In this document: positions 12,181 to 23,911 of the stretch, in pieces
Position numbering within the stretch: the first letter of the stretch is position 1
Layout of the letters: every line of letters starts with the position of its first letter
From: Erodium maritimum
Lineage: Eukaryota > Streptophyta > Magnoliopsida > Geraniales > Geraniaceae
Assembly (NCBI GenBank): GCA_963921825.1
Contig: OY997592.1
Location: 54,084,336-54,148,335 of the forward strand
DNA: 64,000 bases
Reading direction: 5' to 3'
Made by a program: the position numbers and the translations under genes
The notes under the pieces: generated by a model
Database searches by the model: none
The model's input: the letters and a program-made list of their open reading frames with translations, nothing else
What the model was told of the DNA's origin: nothing

Positions 12181-12699
12181 TACAACCCTTCAGTCTCCAG
12201 ACGTAGCTCGGTCTTCATAGCATTGTCGTCTCTTCTAAAGCAATTGTTCGGTCTTCATGCCTTGGGTAACCGTTGTGATCTCTGCAGTACCATTTGTTCT
12301 TGTTGTGTTCGTGTGTCGATCAACAAGATATTCCCGTTCCGCTCCGATCGGAAGGGTATTCGTAGTCAACATACTGTCTCGTCAGTCTATGTGTGACCAT
12401 TTTAGAAGGTTCTGTCCTTCGAGCAGTTCCATATGCTCCGTACGTGCAGAGTTTCTAACCGTCCCTAAGTCCATCGAGACATTTTCAGTGTTTAGCAAGA
12501 AGACCTCAACTCCCACGAAGCATCAGATTACTCGTCCATTTTTTTAATTCCGTCAACTGCAACACTCGGGCGAGCTCTATATCCGTTTATCAAGAATCAA
12601 GTGAAGTTCAAAGTCAAGTCTGGTTTCAGAACTCACTTCCAGTTCCAGATCGATTCAAACTCAATTTTGGTTCATCACCATATTGAGTTTGAGGGGGCA

Positions 12700-12936
12700 T
12701 GTTAGAAAACATGAAGCTGCCGTTGCAGACTTTGCTCTACAACACCGACAACTTTCCACCTCCCTTGATAGTAGCTCACAACATAGCCCACCATAGCCCA
12801 TAAATCCCTCCGTCTTCCTTGACTTCGTAACACAAGCTCAATGTATAAATATAAGTGTATTGTAAGCTAGTATAATCAAGCACAACAACTATCATCAATA
12901 TCAATTTCATTCTTCGATCCACTTCCCAAATTAACA
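12700..12936 (+). repeat. 3' LTR of the non-autonomous element
   Basis: 237 bp, near-identical to the 5' LTR. It is preceded by the polypurine tract and followed by the AATTG target duplication. Confidence 0.95.
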
Positions 12937-12995
12937 AATTGAAAATGAAATACTGAGATTCAGGTACGAAATTGAAAAAGAGAAACACCGAAATG

Positions 12996-13395
12996 TCACA
13001 TTCCAAGCTGATGGCGCAACATCACAAGGGTCTCAAGGTCCTGAGGGTTCATGCTCGAAGTGTCCTCGGCCCACTCCTCCTTCCAGATCTTGAAATACGG
13101 GTGGAGGTTGGTGATGAGTTTGAGCTTCAATTCGAACGCATTGCAAAGTGCCTGTTGGGCCTCCATAACATTTGAGGAAATCTTTGCCACCATGATTTTT
13201 CCTTTACCTTCGTGTCTTACAGCTTTGGCAACCTTCAGCCATGGGAGAGTCGATAACACCTCGACGACGTCTTCGATAATGTTGGGACTTTCTTGACTTG
13301 TCCGGACAGAGTCTTGGTTACATGGGGAAATTCTCTTGTGTTTCTGGTACGTAATCTCCTACTCCGAACAAGAAACGATCAAAATCGAAATCCAT
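12996..13395 (-). pseudogene. Unidentified small gene, apparently frameshifted
   Basis: An ATG at 13395 starts MDFDFDRFLFGVGDYVPETQ and reaches a stop at 13318. A second overlapping frame is then open for about 115 codons to a stop at 12996, through SPNIIEDVVEVLSTLPWLKV and a helical, charged segment ending LETLVMLRHQLGM. A TATA box (TATATAAA) sits about 95 bp upstream of the ATG, which suggests a real transcription unit. The two frames overlap by more than 30 bp, so one indel, or an assembly error, would join them. The protein has no motif I recognise. Its 3' end lies only 60 bp from the LTR element. Whether it is a gene, a pseudogene or a mis-sequenced gene is open. Confidence 0.35.
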
Positions 13396-13484
13396 TGTCA
13401 ACGAAAAAAATAAAATTATTGAAAAAGAAAAAAGAGTAATTAGAGGATTTGTGTAGGTGTTTTAAAATTGAAGGGAGCTTGCTG

Positions 13485-13495
13485 TTTATATAAAT
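13485..13495 (-). promoter_or_regulatory. TATA box upstream of the unidentified small gene
   Basis: On the minus strand the sequence reads ATTTATATAAAC, a good TATA match. It lies about 90-100 bp before the ATG at 13395, with a pyrimidine/A-rich stretch typical of a plant leader between them. Confidence 0.45.
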
Positions 13496-13499
13496 GAGA

Positions 13500-14005
13500 A
13501 AAAAAAAATTAGACTATGTCGACGCATCCATGTGGCGGTACCGTATTGGTTAGTAACGATCAATGGCACTCCCGAGATAGTCAACATTGACTGACAACAG
13601 CTCTTTACGCTGACTGATGGTACCGTTCATAATGTAACCTACACGCCTATCTGTCAACACATATCTACAGCCGCTTCGTCTCCGCCATTACCTTTTCGCC
13701 AATGAAAAGCTTACGACGAAGATGATGCTATTACATCTACTTCCATTTCTTTGGTAGACATTATGATTTACATACGAAAGGAATAACTGCAAATAGGCCA
13801 AAGATAGAAACAGAAGGATAAATCAAAACATATATTAATAAGAATAAAATAATTTGCAAAAAAACATAACCCCAATCACTCTAAACTAGACAAAATAATA
13901 TTTGTTTAAGCACTACCAATACCACTACCACTCTAATATCGATCGATCAAGACGAATATTGAACCGATGATACTGACTAAGAAAGAAGCTTAAAATAGGA
14001 TTGAT
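13500..14005. other. Gene-free interval
   Basis: AT-rich sequence between the unidentified frame and the ENODL 3' end. Nothing is supportable beyond the probable ENODL 3' UTR at its right end. Confidence 0.4.
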
Positions 14006-14611
14006 TTAGAGAGCCAAGACTAGCATAGCCACCGCCGACAACAAAGCAGCAGCACCGATCTTCGAAGCGGATCCGGTGACCGATGGAGGAACAGCGTTGT
14101 CGGTGTAGTCCATGGGAGCAGGTGCCGGAGCAAGAGACCTGTGCCTCGGAGACAGCACCACCACGTGCAGCTTCTCTCCCTTCTCGCACCGACCCTTCCC
14201 CCCGCTCACGAAGAAGAAAGCACCCGACCTGTCCAGCTCCACCTTAGTGTTCCCGTCCTTGTACTCCTCGATCGGCTTCGTCGTGTTGCAGTTCACGTAA
14301 TCTTCCTGCCTCACCTGCAACACAGAATCCTTCGAACCATCGTACTTCCAAACTGACAAAAAACAGAGTTAGTCGGAGAAGAAGCAGAGTGAGCCGGAGA
14401 AGAAGACCCAGATGGTGGTTTATTGAAAATTACCGAGATAATCGCCGATGCGGAAGCGAGACTTCTCAGCCCATTTGTTGAGGGAATCGGATTCGGAGGA
14501 AGGGACCTTCCAGGCGTCGGACTTGCCTCCGACCAGGATCTCTCTGGCCTCGCCGGAGAAGCTCAGGAAGATCAATGCCAGAACCAGACAAGACAACAGA
14601 GCTCTAGCCAT
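14006..14611 (-). CDS. Early nodulin-like protein (phytocyanin family), GPI-anchored type
   Basis: Two exons, 14434-14611 and 14352-14006, join in frame to 174 aa; the junction falls within YLVWKYDG, a conserved phytocyanin position. Residues 1-22 are a signal peptide. The plastocyanin-like domain spans about 24-125 (EILVGGKSDAWKVP, RFRIGDYLVWKYDG, YVNCNTTKPIEEYKDG, FFFVSGGKGRCEKG) and has the two Cys of the structural disulfide. The copper-ligand His residues of true plantacyanins are absent, as expected for ENODLs, so copper binding is unlikely. A short AGP-like APAPAP stretch and a hydrophobic C-terminus after TGSASKIG indicate GPI anchoring at the plasma membrane. It is probably orthologous to the Arabidopsis ENODL14/15 pair, which also neighbours PP2C and GPX genes (memory-based). 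Confidence 0.93.
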
Positions 14612-14667
14612 GGATTGTGGTGAATATTGTAAATGGGTGTGACAGAGAGATGAAGATGGAGGAGCGT

Positions 14668-14675
14668 TATATAGT
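14668..14675 (-). promoter_or_regulatory. TATA box of the ENODL gene
   Basis: The minus strand reads CACTATATAACGC about 57-65 bp before the ATG. This would place the transcription start near 14640. Confidence 0.6.
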
Positions 14676-14731
14676 GAAGACTGTGGTGAGTCGGAGAAGA
14701 GAGAGTAAAGTAGCCGTTGGAGACAAAGCAT

Positions 14732-15516
14732 GTGGGGGCCACCTGAACTGACCTGGTCTCCTCTTTGTCCGTTTTCGCCTCCTCGTAACGCCTCGTAAAA
14801 TGCTTAACATTTTTCAGGTTTTAAAAATGTATTTATTGAGTGTGTTTAACGGTCAAAATCCTCATCAAATGTATTCGTGGATGCTCGCCACCTGTACGGC
14901 TCTCTCCCTCTTGTCACTGAATTATCCCTCTGGAATAAAACATACGCAGATTTAATATTGTTTACGAATAAACTGCTTCTTAGAATTTGCACTGACGACG
15001 AATTTAATTGAAATAATTTCTCTGATTACGACATAAAACGAATGAATTTCTCTGATTTTGGGTTTGATGTATTCAAAACGCAGATAAAAACATGGCGATT
15101 TGCTTCTACTTTTTTGGCAGGAAAAATGAATTATACATGCTCTTAAGATTGCTTGAATATCTGTCTGGAAGACTGGAAATGATTCTCAGAAACAACCAGT
15201 TTTCGATGAAATAATTTGCCGAAAGTGTACAAACTCGAACTTTTATAAACATTATTTTCTGAAACTGATTCGATAAAATGTTGGAATAATAAATTTTCAC
15301 CACAGATGAAACGCTAAATGGTGAAAAATCCATAGAACCCGAGATTGAGAGAACACTGATCCGGTAAGCATATATAAGTTACGATGTAGCCGTGTATTAC
15401 TATTCAATGAAATGAAATGAAATTCACCCCTCAGACTTAACTCAAACTGATATTACATATGAGTAGTAACCTTCCAGTTCCAGGTGTGCCTTGTTTTGCA
15501 GCTCCAGTTTTAATTT
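14732..15516. other. Intergenic space between ENODL promoter and YbaB 3' end
   Basis: AT-rich. I see no gene, repeat or motif I can defend. The segment just left of 15517 is presumably the YbaB 3' UTR. Confidence 0.4.
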
Positions 15517-18500
15517 TCATTGAAACCCACCAGGTGGCATTCCCAAACTCTGGGCAAGATTTTGCATTCTCTCCTTCATGGCCTGATAAAGGGAGTTCAT
15601 AAGATAAGGATTCTAATGAATGAAGGCGCACTTCATAATTAAGACTCTAATTACCTGGACACTCTTTTGGTGTGCATCCCTGTATGCTTCAGTGACCAGA
15701 AGAGATAATTTCTGCAAATAACACATACACAATGTATATATATCATTAATTTTCAAGTACAAATAGATATGACCATTTAGAACAACAAGGATAAAATATT
15801 ATCAAGGACAGACTTACGTCAGCTCCTAATTCCATTGCAGCCTCAGTTATCTCTGTGCGCAGAGGTTGTTGATTACCAGAAAGGGTTACCTGGAGAGAAT
15901 ATGCAGATACATAATGATAAACTATCCTTCACCGCCGTTTTGAGAAATGGGTCCTGTCATAACAGAAACTAAACCACTTCGCATTCACGCACACAACTAT
16001 TGGTAATATATGTGATTGGATTCATTGTTAAAGAAGCTGGAATTCCTATTTTCTGTAAAATACCTCCTTTTATGTGGTTTATCATACAGAATATTGGAAT
16101 GAAACTTACACATCCTATAAACTATAATGATAATAATCCCATATAACAAAAACTAAACTTGTTCTATTCTTCATGCCAAAACGATTGAGGGGGGAAGGGC
16201 GATGGTAGCTAGCTCAGGTTTCCAATACAAAGAACCCAGCAGCATATACAAGTACTCCATGTTTTCGTTGAGTTTTAACTATTGTAGCATTGACATAGCA
16301 TGAATCTCTTACCTTTATTAGTTCCCCTTCGCAGTATCCATCAAACTCTGCACTGCAAAGGAGAAATATAACGAACTAAGTTAATATACCAAATGCCAAA
16401 GGAAACATCAGTAATGTGCACAAAATGATGAAGTACTCAAAACATACACAGCCAGTTCCTTCTGCACACGCACAGACTCAACTTGGACTACCATTTGAGC
16501 CTTTTTTACGGTTTCATACAGATTTTGCATGTTACCCAGTATTCCTGCCTAAAGCAGCTTAAATAAGGTTAGCATGTTCCGAAAATAATGATGAAATCAA
16601 ACGCGTAAGCTGAATATAACTTGAGAACGACATTGTAGCAATTGGATATTACCAGTTATTGCACATTCAGGTTGAAGAGTTCAAAATAAGGACTTCAACG
16701 AACTAAATGTGCCAACTTAGTGCATGATCTTATAATCCAATTAATTCCACCCATCCTTCCGACCCAGGGCCAGGAAAGCTTAGCTCTGAGCAAAGTCTCA
16801 ATTTTCATCAATTAATTACAACTGAGTTTTGACTTTCCCCAATGGCTTTTAATCTTGAAAAGCCCTTCAATAGTTCATGTTAAGGACACCCCAACTTCCC
16901 AATAATAGAAGCTTGTTATTGGAACTTTGAAACATCTGGAAAACGATTCTCAGATATAAGATAATTGTTCTGACATCATAACTACATTATTGGAACCTGA
17001 TATGACAAAGTAGGCAAAGCCATGTTCTAGTTCCAACTTCAAAGGAAGAGGCTTTTATAAAGAATTGAAGTATTCTCTACTAGTTTTAAGGATATCTTCC
17101 TTCTACAAGCCAATATATTTTCATTTTAGCCAACTATGTGTCACCCCAAAATTTCTGCCAGAACACTTTAACCATTAGGTAAGAACAAAAAGTATATGCC
17201 AAAGTATCCACTAACCAGCCCTGCACTTCTTCCAACTCTTCCTGCCATTATAGCTGACAAGTGAAGGGGGGAGAAAGAAAAACAGAAAAAAAAATCCACT
17301 TGTTCATATATCACACACATTTAAAAGGTAGATAATATTCTGGACCTATAATGACAGTGACTGTAATAATACAGAAAACTGTATCTGCTCAAAGCAATAT
17401 TCACATAAATGAAATCATACAAGAAGAAAGAAGGAACCACACCTTTGATTGATTATCATCACCACTCTCGTCTTTTTTGCCTCCGAATAAGCCATACACA
17501 CGAAAAGTTCTTGGGGTCGCAATCTGACTACTGTTGTATGATACTTTTGACTGGCCAATTGAATTGGCATATGGGTTTACTTTATCTAAATACATAATGG
17601 AAAGGTGCATTGTTACCAGATAGCATAAAATAAGGCAGCACTCCCAGTTATTGTATAATATATATTATGAAGTTAAGAAGAGTGAGAAATCCCGAAAAGG
17701 GAGCAAGAAAAGAATTATACTAAGAAGTTAAAGCCGAAGCAAGGCAAGTAGATTATAAACAAAATCATGAGATGTGCTACATACTAGAAAGTTAGAATGT
17801 ATTCACATAATTATGATATATAAAGTACGTAATGATAATAAACAAGAAAATACGATCATTCTAGACCCTTCCATACAAATCCTTTGAGGCGGTAAAAAAT
17901 CGCAATGAGGCTTTCGCCTCAAACTCGTGCATTGAGACTTACGCCTCACACTGTTGAGGCTCTACTAAGGCTTAAGCCTTAATTACGTACCTGAGATTTA
18001 TGAGGTTCATGATCAAATATTAGAACAAATTTGGTTGTTTTAAAAGGCCATTGTGGGTCATAATTTGCTTAGTATCAAGTTATTTTGATACTAAGTTTAA
18101 TCGATGTTTTTGGCATTTTAAAATAATTTGTTTTGGATGTTTTAAAGTTTTTGAAAATATAAACAAAACCGTAAAAATTCTAAAAGTAGACACTTTCACG
18201 GAAAGACTCCTTCTCTTCACATACATCTCTCTAAGTCAAAGCAACACTACTCCTCCCTCATTTCTTTCCATCCTTCCACTCTTTCTGATAGAAGGAAATG
18301 ATTAAATATTTTATTCACTAATTTAGTGTGCTTTTATTTTATTATTGTTGCCGATTTTTGTTATGTTTTTGGTTGTTGAATTTTAAGTTAGGAGGAGTGA
18401 AGGTGAAAAATGAAGGGGACTAATTTGATGAATTTTGCAGCTTTGCAATGAAATCATGTGTTTTTCGAACTAGATTGTATGATATTTTCCGAATTTATTA

Positions 18501-19118
18501 TTTTTGTTATCAAGGCTTACGTGTCAGGAGGCTAAAGAAAAACGCATCGGTTCCTGATTCCTCCTTTTAAAACCTTGCCCTTATACTTGAGGCATTGGCA
18601 GCATGTTACCATAAGCATGATAAAAACCTTACCCCTTACAGATGCACTTCTTCAAGGTTGGAATCATTCGTTGCACCAGGTTGTTGGGTTAACACGGTGA
18701 TGAAAAGTGCATGTACATATAGACTAGCGTTCACAAAGTGGGCCAAATAACTTCATGTTTATGAAAAGATTTACATAAATGGAAATGCACCCCACCTCAA
18801 GTCTCCATCCAGCAGAATCTCAAATTTTCCAAAGCTAGTGACTTTTTGTGTCTAGACTTATCCCAGAACACTTAAAGTGAAACCCACATAAAACCCCCTA
18901 TAATTAACAAATGGGCACTAACCTTCATGCTAATTTTGCAGAATTAGGGTCAAGCCCATCAACACCAAAAATGTATACACAGACATGGAACAACAAAGCT
19001 TCAAATTGAGCAAATACTACAAAACCCACCAAACGGGCTACCATAACTCATTGAATTAACGAACAAAATATCAGACACTAGCTACACACAAAGACAAACA
19101 TTTTAATCATGCGAGACC

Positions 19119-19183
<65 letters not shown>

Positions 19184-19304
19184 ACTTACAGAAGGAGAGA
19201 GAAGAAGAATTAGGGCATTTGAGGTCGGAGAGACGGTTGCTACTTGAAAAGCGGGGGGCAAGAGAAGCCGTGGAAACCATCGCCGAGGATGAAAACACCA
19301 CCAT
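15517..19304 (-). CDS. Plastid YbaB/EbfC nucleoid-associated family protein (STIC2-like), 7 exons
   Basis: Exons in transcript order: 19304-19190, 17585-17443, 16548-16448, 16352-16313, 15889-15818, 15711-15655, 15582-15517. They join in frame to 197 aa. Residues 1 to about 75 are Ser-rich and basic, typical of a chloroplast transit peptide. The YbaB domain follows: GILGNMQNLYETVKKAQMVV, then FDGYCEGELIKVTLSGNQQP, then an ELGADKLSLLVTEAYRDAHQ helix and the C-terminal MKERMQNLAQSLGMPPG. Bacterial YbaB binds DNA as a dimer. The Arabidopsis homolog STIC2 acts in the chloroplast with cpSRP54-dependent co-translational insertion of thylakoid proteins. An alternative ATG at 19280 (MVSTAS) has better context and would shorten the transit peptide by 8 aa. 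Intron 1 (1.6 kb) carries a GA microsatellite next to the donor and a degraded transposon. Confidence 0.92.
17885..18600. mobile_element. Degraded hAT-like MITE in YbaB intron 1
   Basis: The left part contains repeated GAGGC/GCCTC words (TGAGGCTTTCGCCTCAAAC, TACGCCTCACAC, CTTAAGCC). The right part is rich in related words and reads, on the minus strand, CAAGGTTTTAAAAGGAGG, similar to the end of the intact MITE at 55532. No target duplication was found, so the limits are approximate. Confidence 0.45.
19120..19178 (+). repeat. (GA)n microsatellite
   Basis: About 58 bp of AG dinucleotide repeats, directly inside the first YbaB intron next to its donor. In the sense strand this is (CT)n. Confidence 0.95.
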
Positions 19305-19639
19305 CTTTCTTCTACAAACCAGTGAGAGCGGTTCACAAAGATAAAAAATCGAGCAACCAAAACCAGCTCTTGATTTATTGATTTATTACAAGTTTATATA
19401 TAATAGTACGGTATGCGTATTGGGCCGAGCTCATACCCATATGATAACAGCCTATGACCTCACTTTATCTTCGTATTCACTTGGGCCTATCTTGATTAGA
19501 GCAGTTCCAGTGGACCGGATTGGACCATTAGTGATGACTATTGCACCATCCAATAACGTATTATTTTTTAAGGAGAGACTCAAAAAAGTTGTAGATTTTA
19601 TTTATAATAAAAAAGATGAGAGCCATTACTAATAAAAAG

Positions 19640-20640
19640 TTCTCAAAAGACTCATAACACATAATTCTAAGACAGTATAACCGTCATAAACGGTATTAAA
19701 ATCGTCATATATGCAGACAAAAAGATGGGGGGTTGGAAAACGAGACTGAGGAGTACTGTTCAAGGTGTAGCCTGAACGCTGCATATGACCGTTTGAAGTG
19801 CGACCGAACAAAAACTCCTCAGTATAGGGAGGAATAACTTTCACCAAAGACCCCTCCCAAGGCAAGTCCCTAAAGCCATGGTTACTTATTATTCCTCCCA
19901 ACGATGCGCTTCCATCCCTCGCCTGATCTTCACAGGGTTCTGCAGTTGACCTCCTATTCACTCCTACAGCTCTATTTCAGGAAGTTCTCGAGTGTTTGGT
20001 CTCCCTGCTCCTTGAGGCTGGTCCACCACGAAGTTTTTCTTGTCGGGATCCTTTGTCCCGTCTAGGATACCTCCCCGTCCCACTGTACCATTAGGTACAA
20101 TGTTCGGGTTTACTATTGGGACCCTTCCTCGAGGTGAGGCGCCCTTAGGTACATTATTCAGGGTCAGAGGCCAAAAACTTGGTCGTATGGCTGGGGAATC
20201 CTTGGTGTCCTAGTCTGTCGCATACTGCTTGACCTTCGAATCCTTTTGAAATTCCAATAGCTAATTGTTGAAGCGAGGGTCCCCGATCATTTCCCGATCA
20301 CATCCCCAAGACAGGGGCCCAATCCTCTCACAGTTGAAGCAGAATGTGAGAAGTTTGGTATAGGTTAAAGAGACCCGGACGGGGTTCCAGAACTCCCTAA
20401 ACAGTACCACCAAGTTTCCCCAAATAGGACACTCCACGAGGTGTCAAACCGGACTCTTACCGTTCTACCCCAATAGAGACCCCACTAGTCACACGAAACC
20501 TCCATACAGGTACCCAGGGCATCCCCAACGGTCTCTCCGGTGGTAGTCTGGACTAGCGGTGGAAGACCATAAACATGCACCCATAGCTGCAGGCGGTTCA
20601 AATCTGGAAGCTCTCATGCATTTTGTCATTTACCGTAAAA
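19640..20640 (-). pseudogene. LINE ORF1 remnant (DUF4283/zinc-knuckle type)
   Basis: Minus-strand translation passes through a decayed CCHC knuckle (FCFNCERIGPLSWGC, with His replaced) followed by a Pro/Gly-rich tail, the usual layout of plant L1-type ORF1. Several stops are present. Neither a 5' start nor a 3' poly(A) end was resolved. Confidence 0.6.
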
Positions 20641-20699
20641 AAAAGAATAAAATGAGAAAGTTTAAAGTTTTGTATAATTAAGTGATAATATTAAAAAAA

Positions 20700-22935
20700 A
20701 AATTAAAGCTCTTTAGCTTTCTCTCGCCCATCTATGCATGGAGTCGTCATCCCCATCTTCCTTGTTCCTCAACCACACATTGCCGCTATCGGTCACCAAT
20801 CTCATGCATCTACACCCTGCTTCTTCCTTACTAGTGAAGCCCTTATATCCCACCATTGATTTTCTAAACCACGTCGAGCCTTTAATGCTATAAAGGAGGC
20901 GTCTTCTCCGGTTGCTCCACCATCCTCTCTGATTGGTGCTGCACTAGTACCCACACCTCGCCTATGCCACGAGGTCACATGACCAAAACGGACGTCTCGA
21001 GTAGTGAAGACTCATCATCCAATCGTCTTGAACCCTACTGACCCTCCATTCGTCGTCGTCGCCGCCCTGTTTACCCCCATGTCTTTGACAGTCTCTACTC
21101 TACCGATGTTTCATGCTACCCCCCCCCCCCCCCCCCCCCCCACCGCCATCAGACCCTCTTATTGTTCAGAGAAAGAAGCCCCGTAAGCCCACCGTCAAGA
21201 GACGGCCTATTACACCGCCTTCTCTCTCGGTAGGGTTGTAGCCATCTTTGTCATAGATGGGTAGATACCTTCTAGTCCTCTCTGGATAATATCCAAAGAA
21301 GATTCGTAGCATGCTCGTTGCAGGTGGTGCTGTCGGGGCATCTCCTCTATCTGTTACCGATTGCGTCCTCAGGGTCGCGACCAACCATGCCGTTTATGGT
21401 CAAGGCTACCCCACTGTTGTCCCTTGATGACATCCAAGACAACTTTTTCTCATGTTTTCTATTCCCGAATGAGGATGTCGTCATCGAGGTCCCTCACACG
21501 CCAACTGACCTAGCTTCTCCAGTCTATCTCTGGTGTGGAATGGATGGACATCTACTGATTCTTCGTTCGTACAACGAGGGGGGGGGGGGGGTGCATGCTG
21601 CGAATCATCATGAAGAGGGTGGGTTTCCTTGGCAAAACGATTGGTCCTCAAGGACCTAACACCGGGTGTATGCGGGTTTTACTTCTCGTCGTAGGAAGCC
21701 AAAGACCGGGTACAGCGGAATGAGCCATGGTGCTTCGGTCACGCCCCTCTTATCCTTATTGATCTACTAATGGTTAGGTTGGCTTTACCCCGCCTGGATC
21801 GGATCCAGCTATAGGTCAAAGCATGGGCCTTCCGCCACAGATTATGTCAGTTGCAATAGGAACCACAGTGGGAGATACCCTGGGTGGATGCGTCAAGGTC
21901 CATTGTGACAAGTGTGGGGTTTACTAGGGCGGCAAACTCAAAGTTCGGTTATGGATGGATGTCGCTACTCCCTTGTGATTATCCATGGTCATGCGCTTTA
22001 AGGAACTCCTTAACCTTGTGCAGGTCGCCCTGAAGTATGAACGACTGCCACTATTATGCTTCACATGCGGTTGCTTGGGGCATGCGGTCCATTAGTGCGA
22101 CGCCCCTCTATCGGGTGTGCCACGTTTTGACCTATCTCTTGTTTCATATAGGATTGCGAAGTTAGAACGACCTATCAATAGGGATTGTAAGGTCTTGTTG
22201 TCTCGTCCCTCGCTGAAAGTCCCTTTGGGGTTCCAACCCTTGCCACCTTGGGGACCACAACTATCAACCAACGCCCCGCCTAAAGTACCAACACGCCTCG
22301 GATTCCCAATTGGTGTGGCCCTCCCGTTCATCAAGAGGGACATATGAGGGTTCAGTTAGGGATAAAATGTTGGTTGTGACAAACACCGTGTCGCCTAACC
22401 TACAATTAAGGAGACTGGTAATTCAGGTTCTCTGCGAGATGATTGCCTACAAGAGGGTCGAGTGCTCACCCTCCCTCCGTGAGTAGAAAGAGAGCAACAA
22501 CTAAAGAAGACTGGATCGAGCATCAGGCGAGGGTTGGGAAACAATCTCGTTATAACCCATGAGTCCCTTTAAAGAATTCGGGTAGTTAGGGCGGAATGGA
22601 AACCCCGCCCCTATAAGGGCTCCTCCACCAATCATTACGTTCCCTGACCAAACCCCTCACTTTATCTGGTCATTTCATGAACCTCGGTCGAAGTTTAAGT
22701 TGTAAATAAGCACCCATGGTAGGTTTCAGGTTGAACCCGAATTGTTTTTGTTTTTTCTCATTACTTTCTTCCTGTTGGCGTCTAGCCTTTATGTAAAAAC
22801 CGACTACGCCTTGGTTACCGTTAAAAATTAAGCATATGGATTTTTATGAATGATTCGCTCTCCCACCACTCTTCTCTATGTTCTAGTATTGATTGCAATT
22901 AATAAAATGTCTATTCCACTAAAAAAAAGTGAGAA
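20700..22935 (+). pseudogene. Degraded LINE ORF1 with 3' end
   Basis: Around 22020-22100 the plus strand encodes LKYERLPLLCFTCGCLGHAV followed by a stop and CD, a zinc knuckle of plant LINE ORF1. Upstream, DUF4283-like sequence is broken by stops and by homopolymers (C run at 21120-21141, G run at 21581-21590). A 3'-UTR-like region ends in AATAAAATGTC and an A-run near 22922. ORF2 is missing, so this is an internally deleted, inactive copy. Confidence 0.6.
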
Positions 22936-23055
22936 AATTATAATTAAATGGAGGAAAAAAAAACTAAAACTAATATTCTTTTATGAGATTATCTCACAAA
23001 AATTAAAAACGTAGAAATCACCCGTCGAAGATAGTGTTAACATTTTCCCTTTTCG

Positions 23056-23911
23056 ATAAAAAAACTTGTATTTTCTCTCTCAAAGCCCTGCGAGAGCTCT
23101 CTCTCCTAAAAACCCTAGCCGTCGACGGCCTCCATGACTTTGGCCATGAAGGTTGTCGATGGAGATTCCTCTTCCTCTTCCTTTTTGCCTTGAGTCCCTC
23201 TATCAACAATCGGCCTCACCTGCGTACTTTCTCACCGCCCTCGTATTGTCGTCGCCGTCATCGTCGTGCTTGTCCACCGTTGCCGGATCTACGCTTCAAT
23301 CGGATGTGCGGTTGGTGGTTTATCCTATCACCCACCGAGGTAACACAGAGTCGAAAAGACTATGTTGCATCTTCGGTTCATACTGCACCCTTAGGGGTTT
23401 TTCCGTACTGATCTCCACAGTGTATCCACTTGGAGAAGGTTGAACTTTCAGGTAAAACTGAACTCTCCGGGGTAATCACGAATCGACCTCCACAGTCTAT
23501 CCACTTGGAGAAGGTTTTGAAGCATCAGTGGAATTGGGATCCGGGACCTACCTATCACGACTCGGGACTGACGTTGCTCGGCCGTCCTGGGAGGAGAAAG
23601 GAAGCATATCGTCTTTTATGTTTTAGATTGGAGTCAATTTTAGTTTCAGTTCTGAATTGCGAGTATTGTTTTAGATGGTTTTTTTTGTTTGTTTTGTTTT
23701 CATTTTTAGGATCAATAAGTTGAAACATTGTGTAAGAGGATGTCTTCAGTTTGTATCTACGATTAAGCGTAGTATCTCCGACGGAACCATGAGCGCTGGA
23801 TCGCCTACGAGAGACCCAGACAAAAATCTGGTATCTAGGACCGTTAGGCTCTACTCAGTAACATTTTATTTGGTATAATACCCTTCCTCTTGTTTCAAAA
23901 AAAAAAAAAAG
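23056..23911 (+). mobile_element. Poly(A)-tailed retroposed segment with 15-bp target duplication
   Basis: The 15-bp CATTTTCCCTTTTCG occurs at 23041-23055 and again at 23912-23926. Between them is about 856 bp ending in an A14 run (23897-23910). That combination is the hallmark of LINE-mediated retroposition. The 5' part is leader-like (CTCTCTCCTAAAAACCCTAG) and there is no long reading frame. The phrase TATCCACTTGGAGAAGGTT occurs twice (about 23422 and 23500). It could be an internally deleted LINE or a retroposed transcript. It ends about 350 bp before the PGR3 ATG and so lies in or next to its promoter. Confidence 0.85.

Larger units (their letters stand above)
10336..12936 (+). mobile_element. 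Complete non-autonomous LTR retrotransposon with internal minisatellite
   Basis: Two 237-bp direct LTRs (10336-10572 and 12700-12936) begin TGTTAGAAAAC and end TTAACA, with about four mismatches between them by eye. The target duplication AATTG lies at 10331-10335 and 12937-12941. The primer-binding site TGGTATCAGAGC immediately follows the left LTR (initiator Met tRNA type). A purine tract GAGTTTGAGGGGGCA immediately precedes the right LTR. The LTR holds a TATA-like ATGTATAAATATAAG near 10476. The 2.1-kb interior encodes no protease, integrase, reverse transcriptase or RNase H, so the element must have moved with enzymes from another copia-like element. A GC-rich 60-bp-class tandem repeat fills 11400-12180. 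The near identity of the LTRs implies recent insertion. Confidence 0.95.

Noticed and set aside
19103-19360. Minus-strand frame ending in a long Ser-Leu repeat
   Set aside because: The Ser-Leu run is a readthrough of the (GA)n microsatellite in YbaB intron 1; the real exon ends at 19190.
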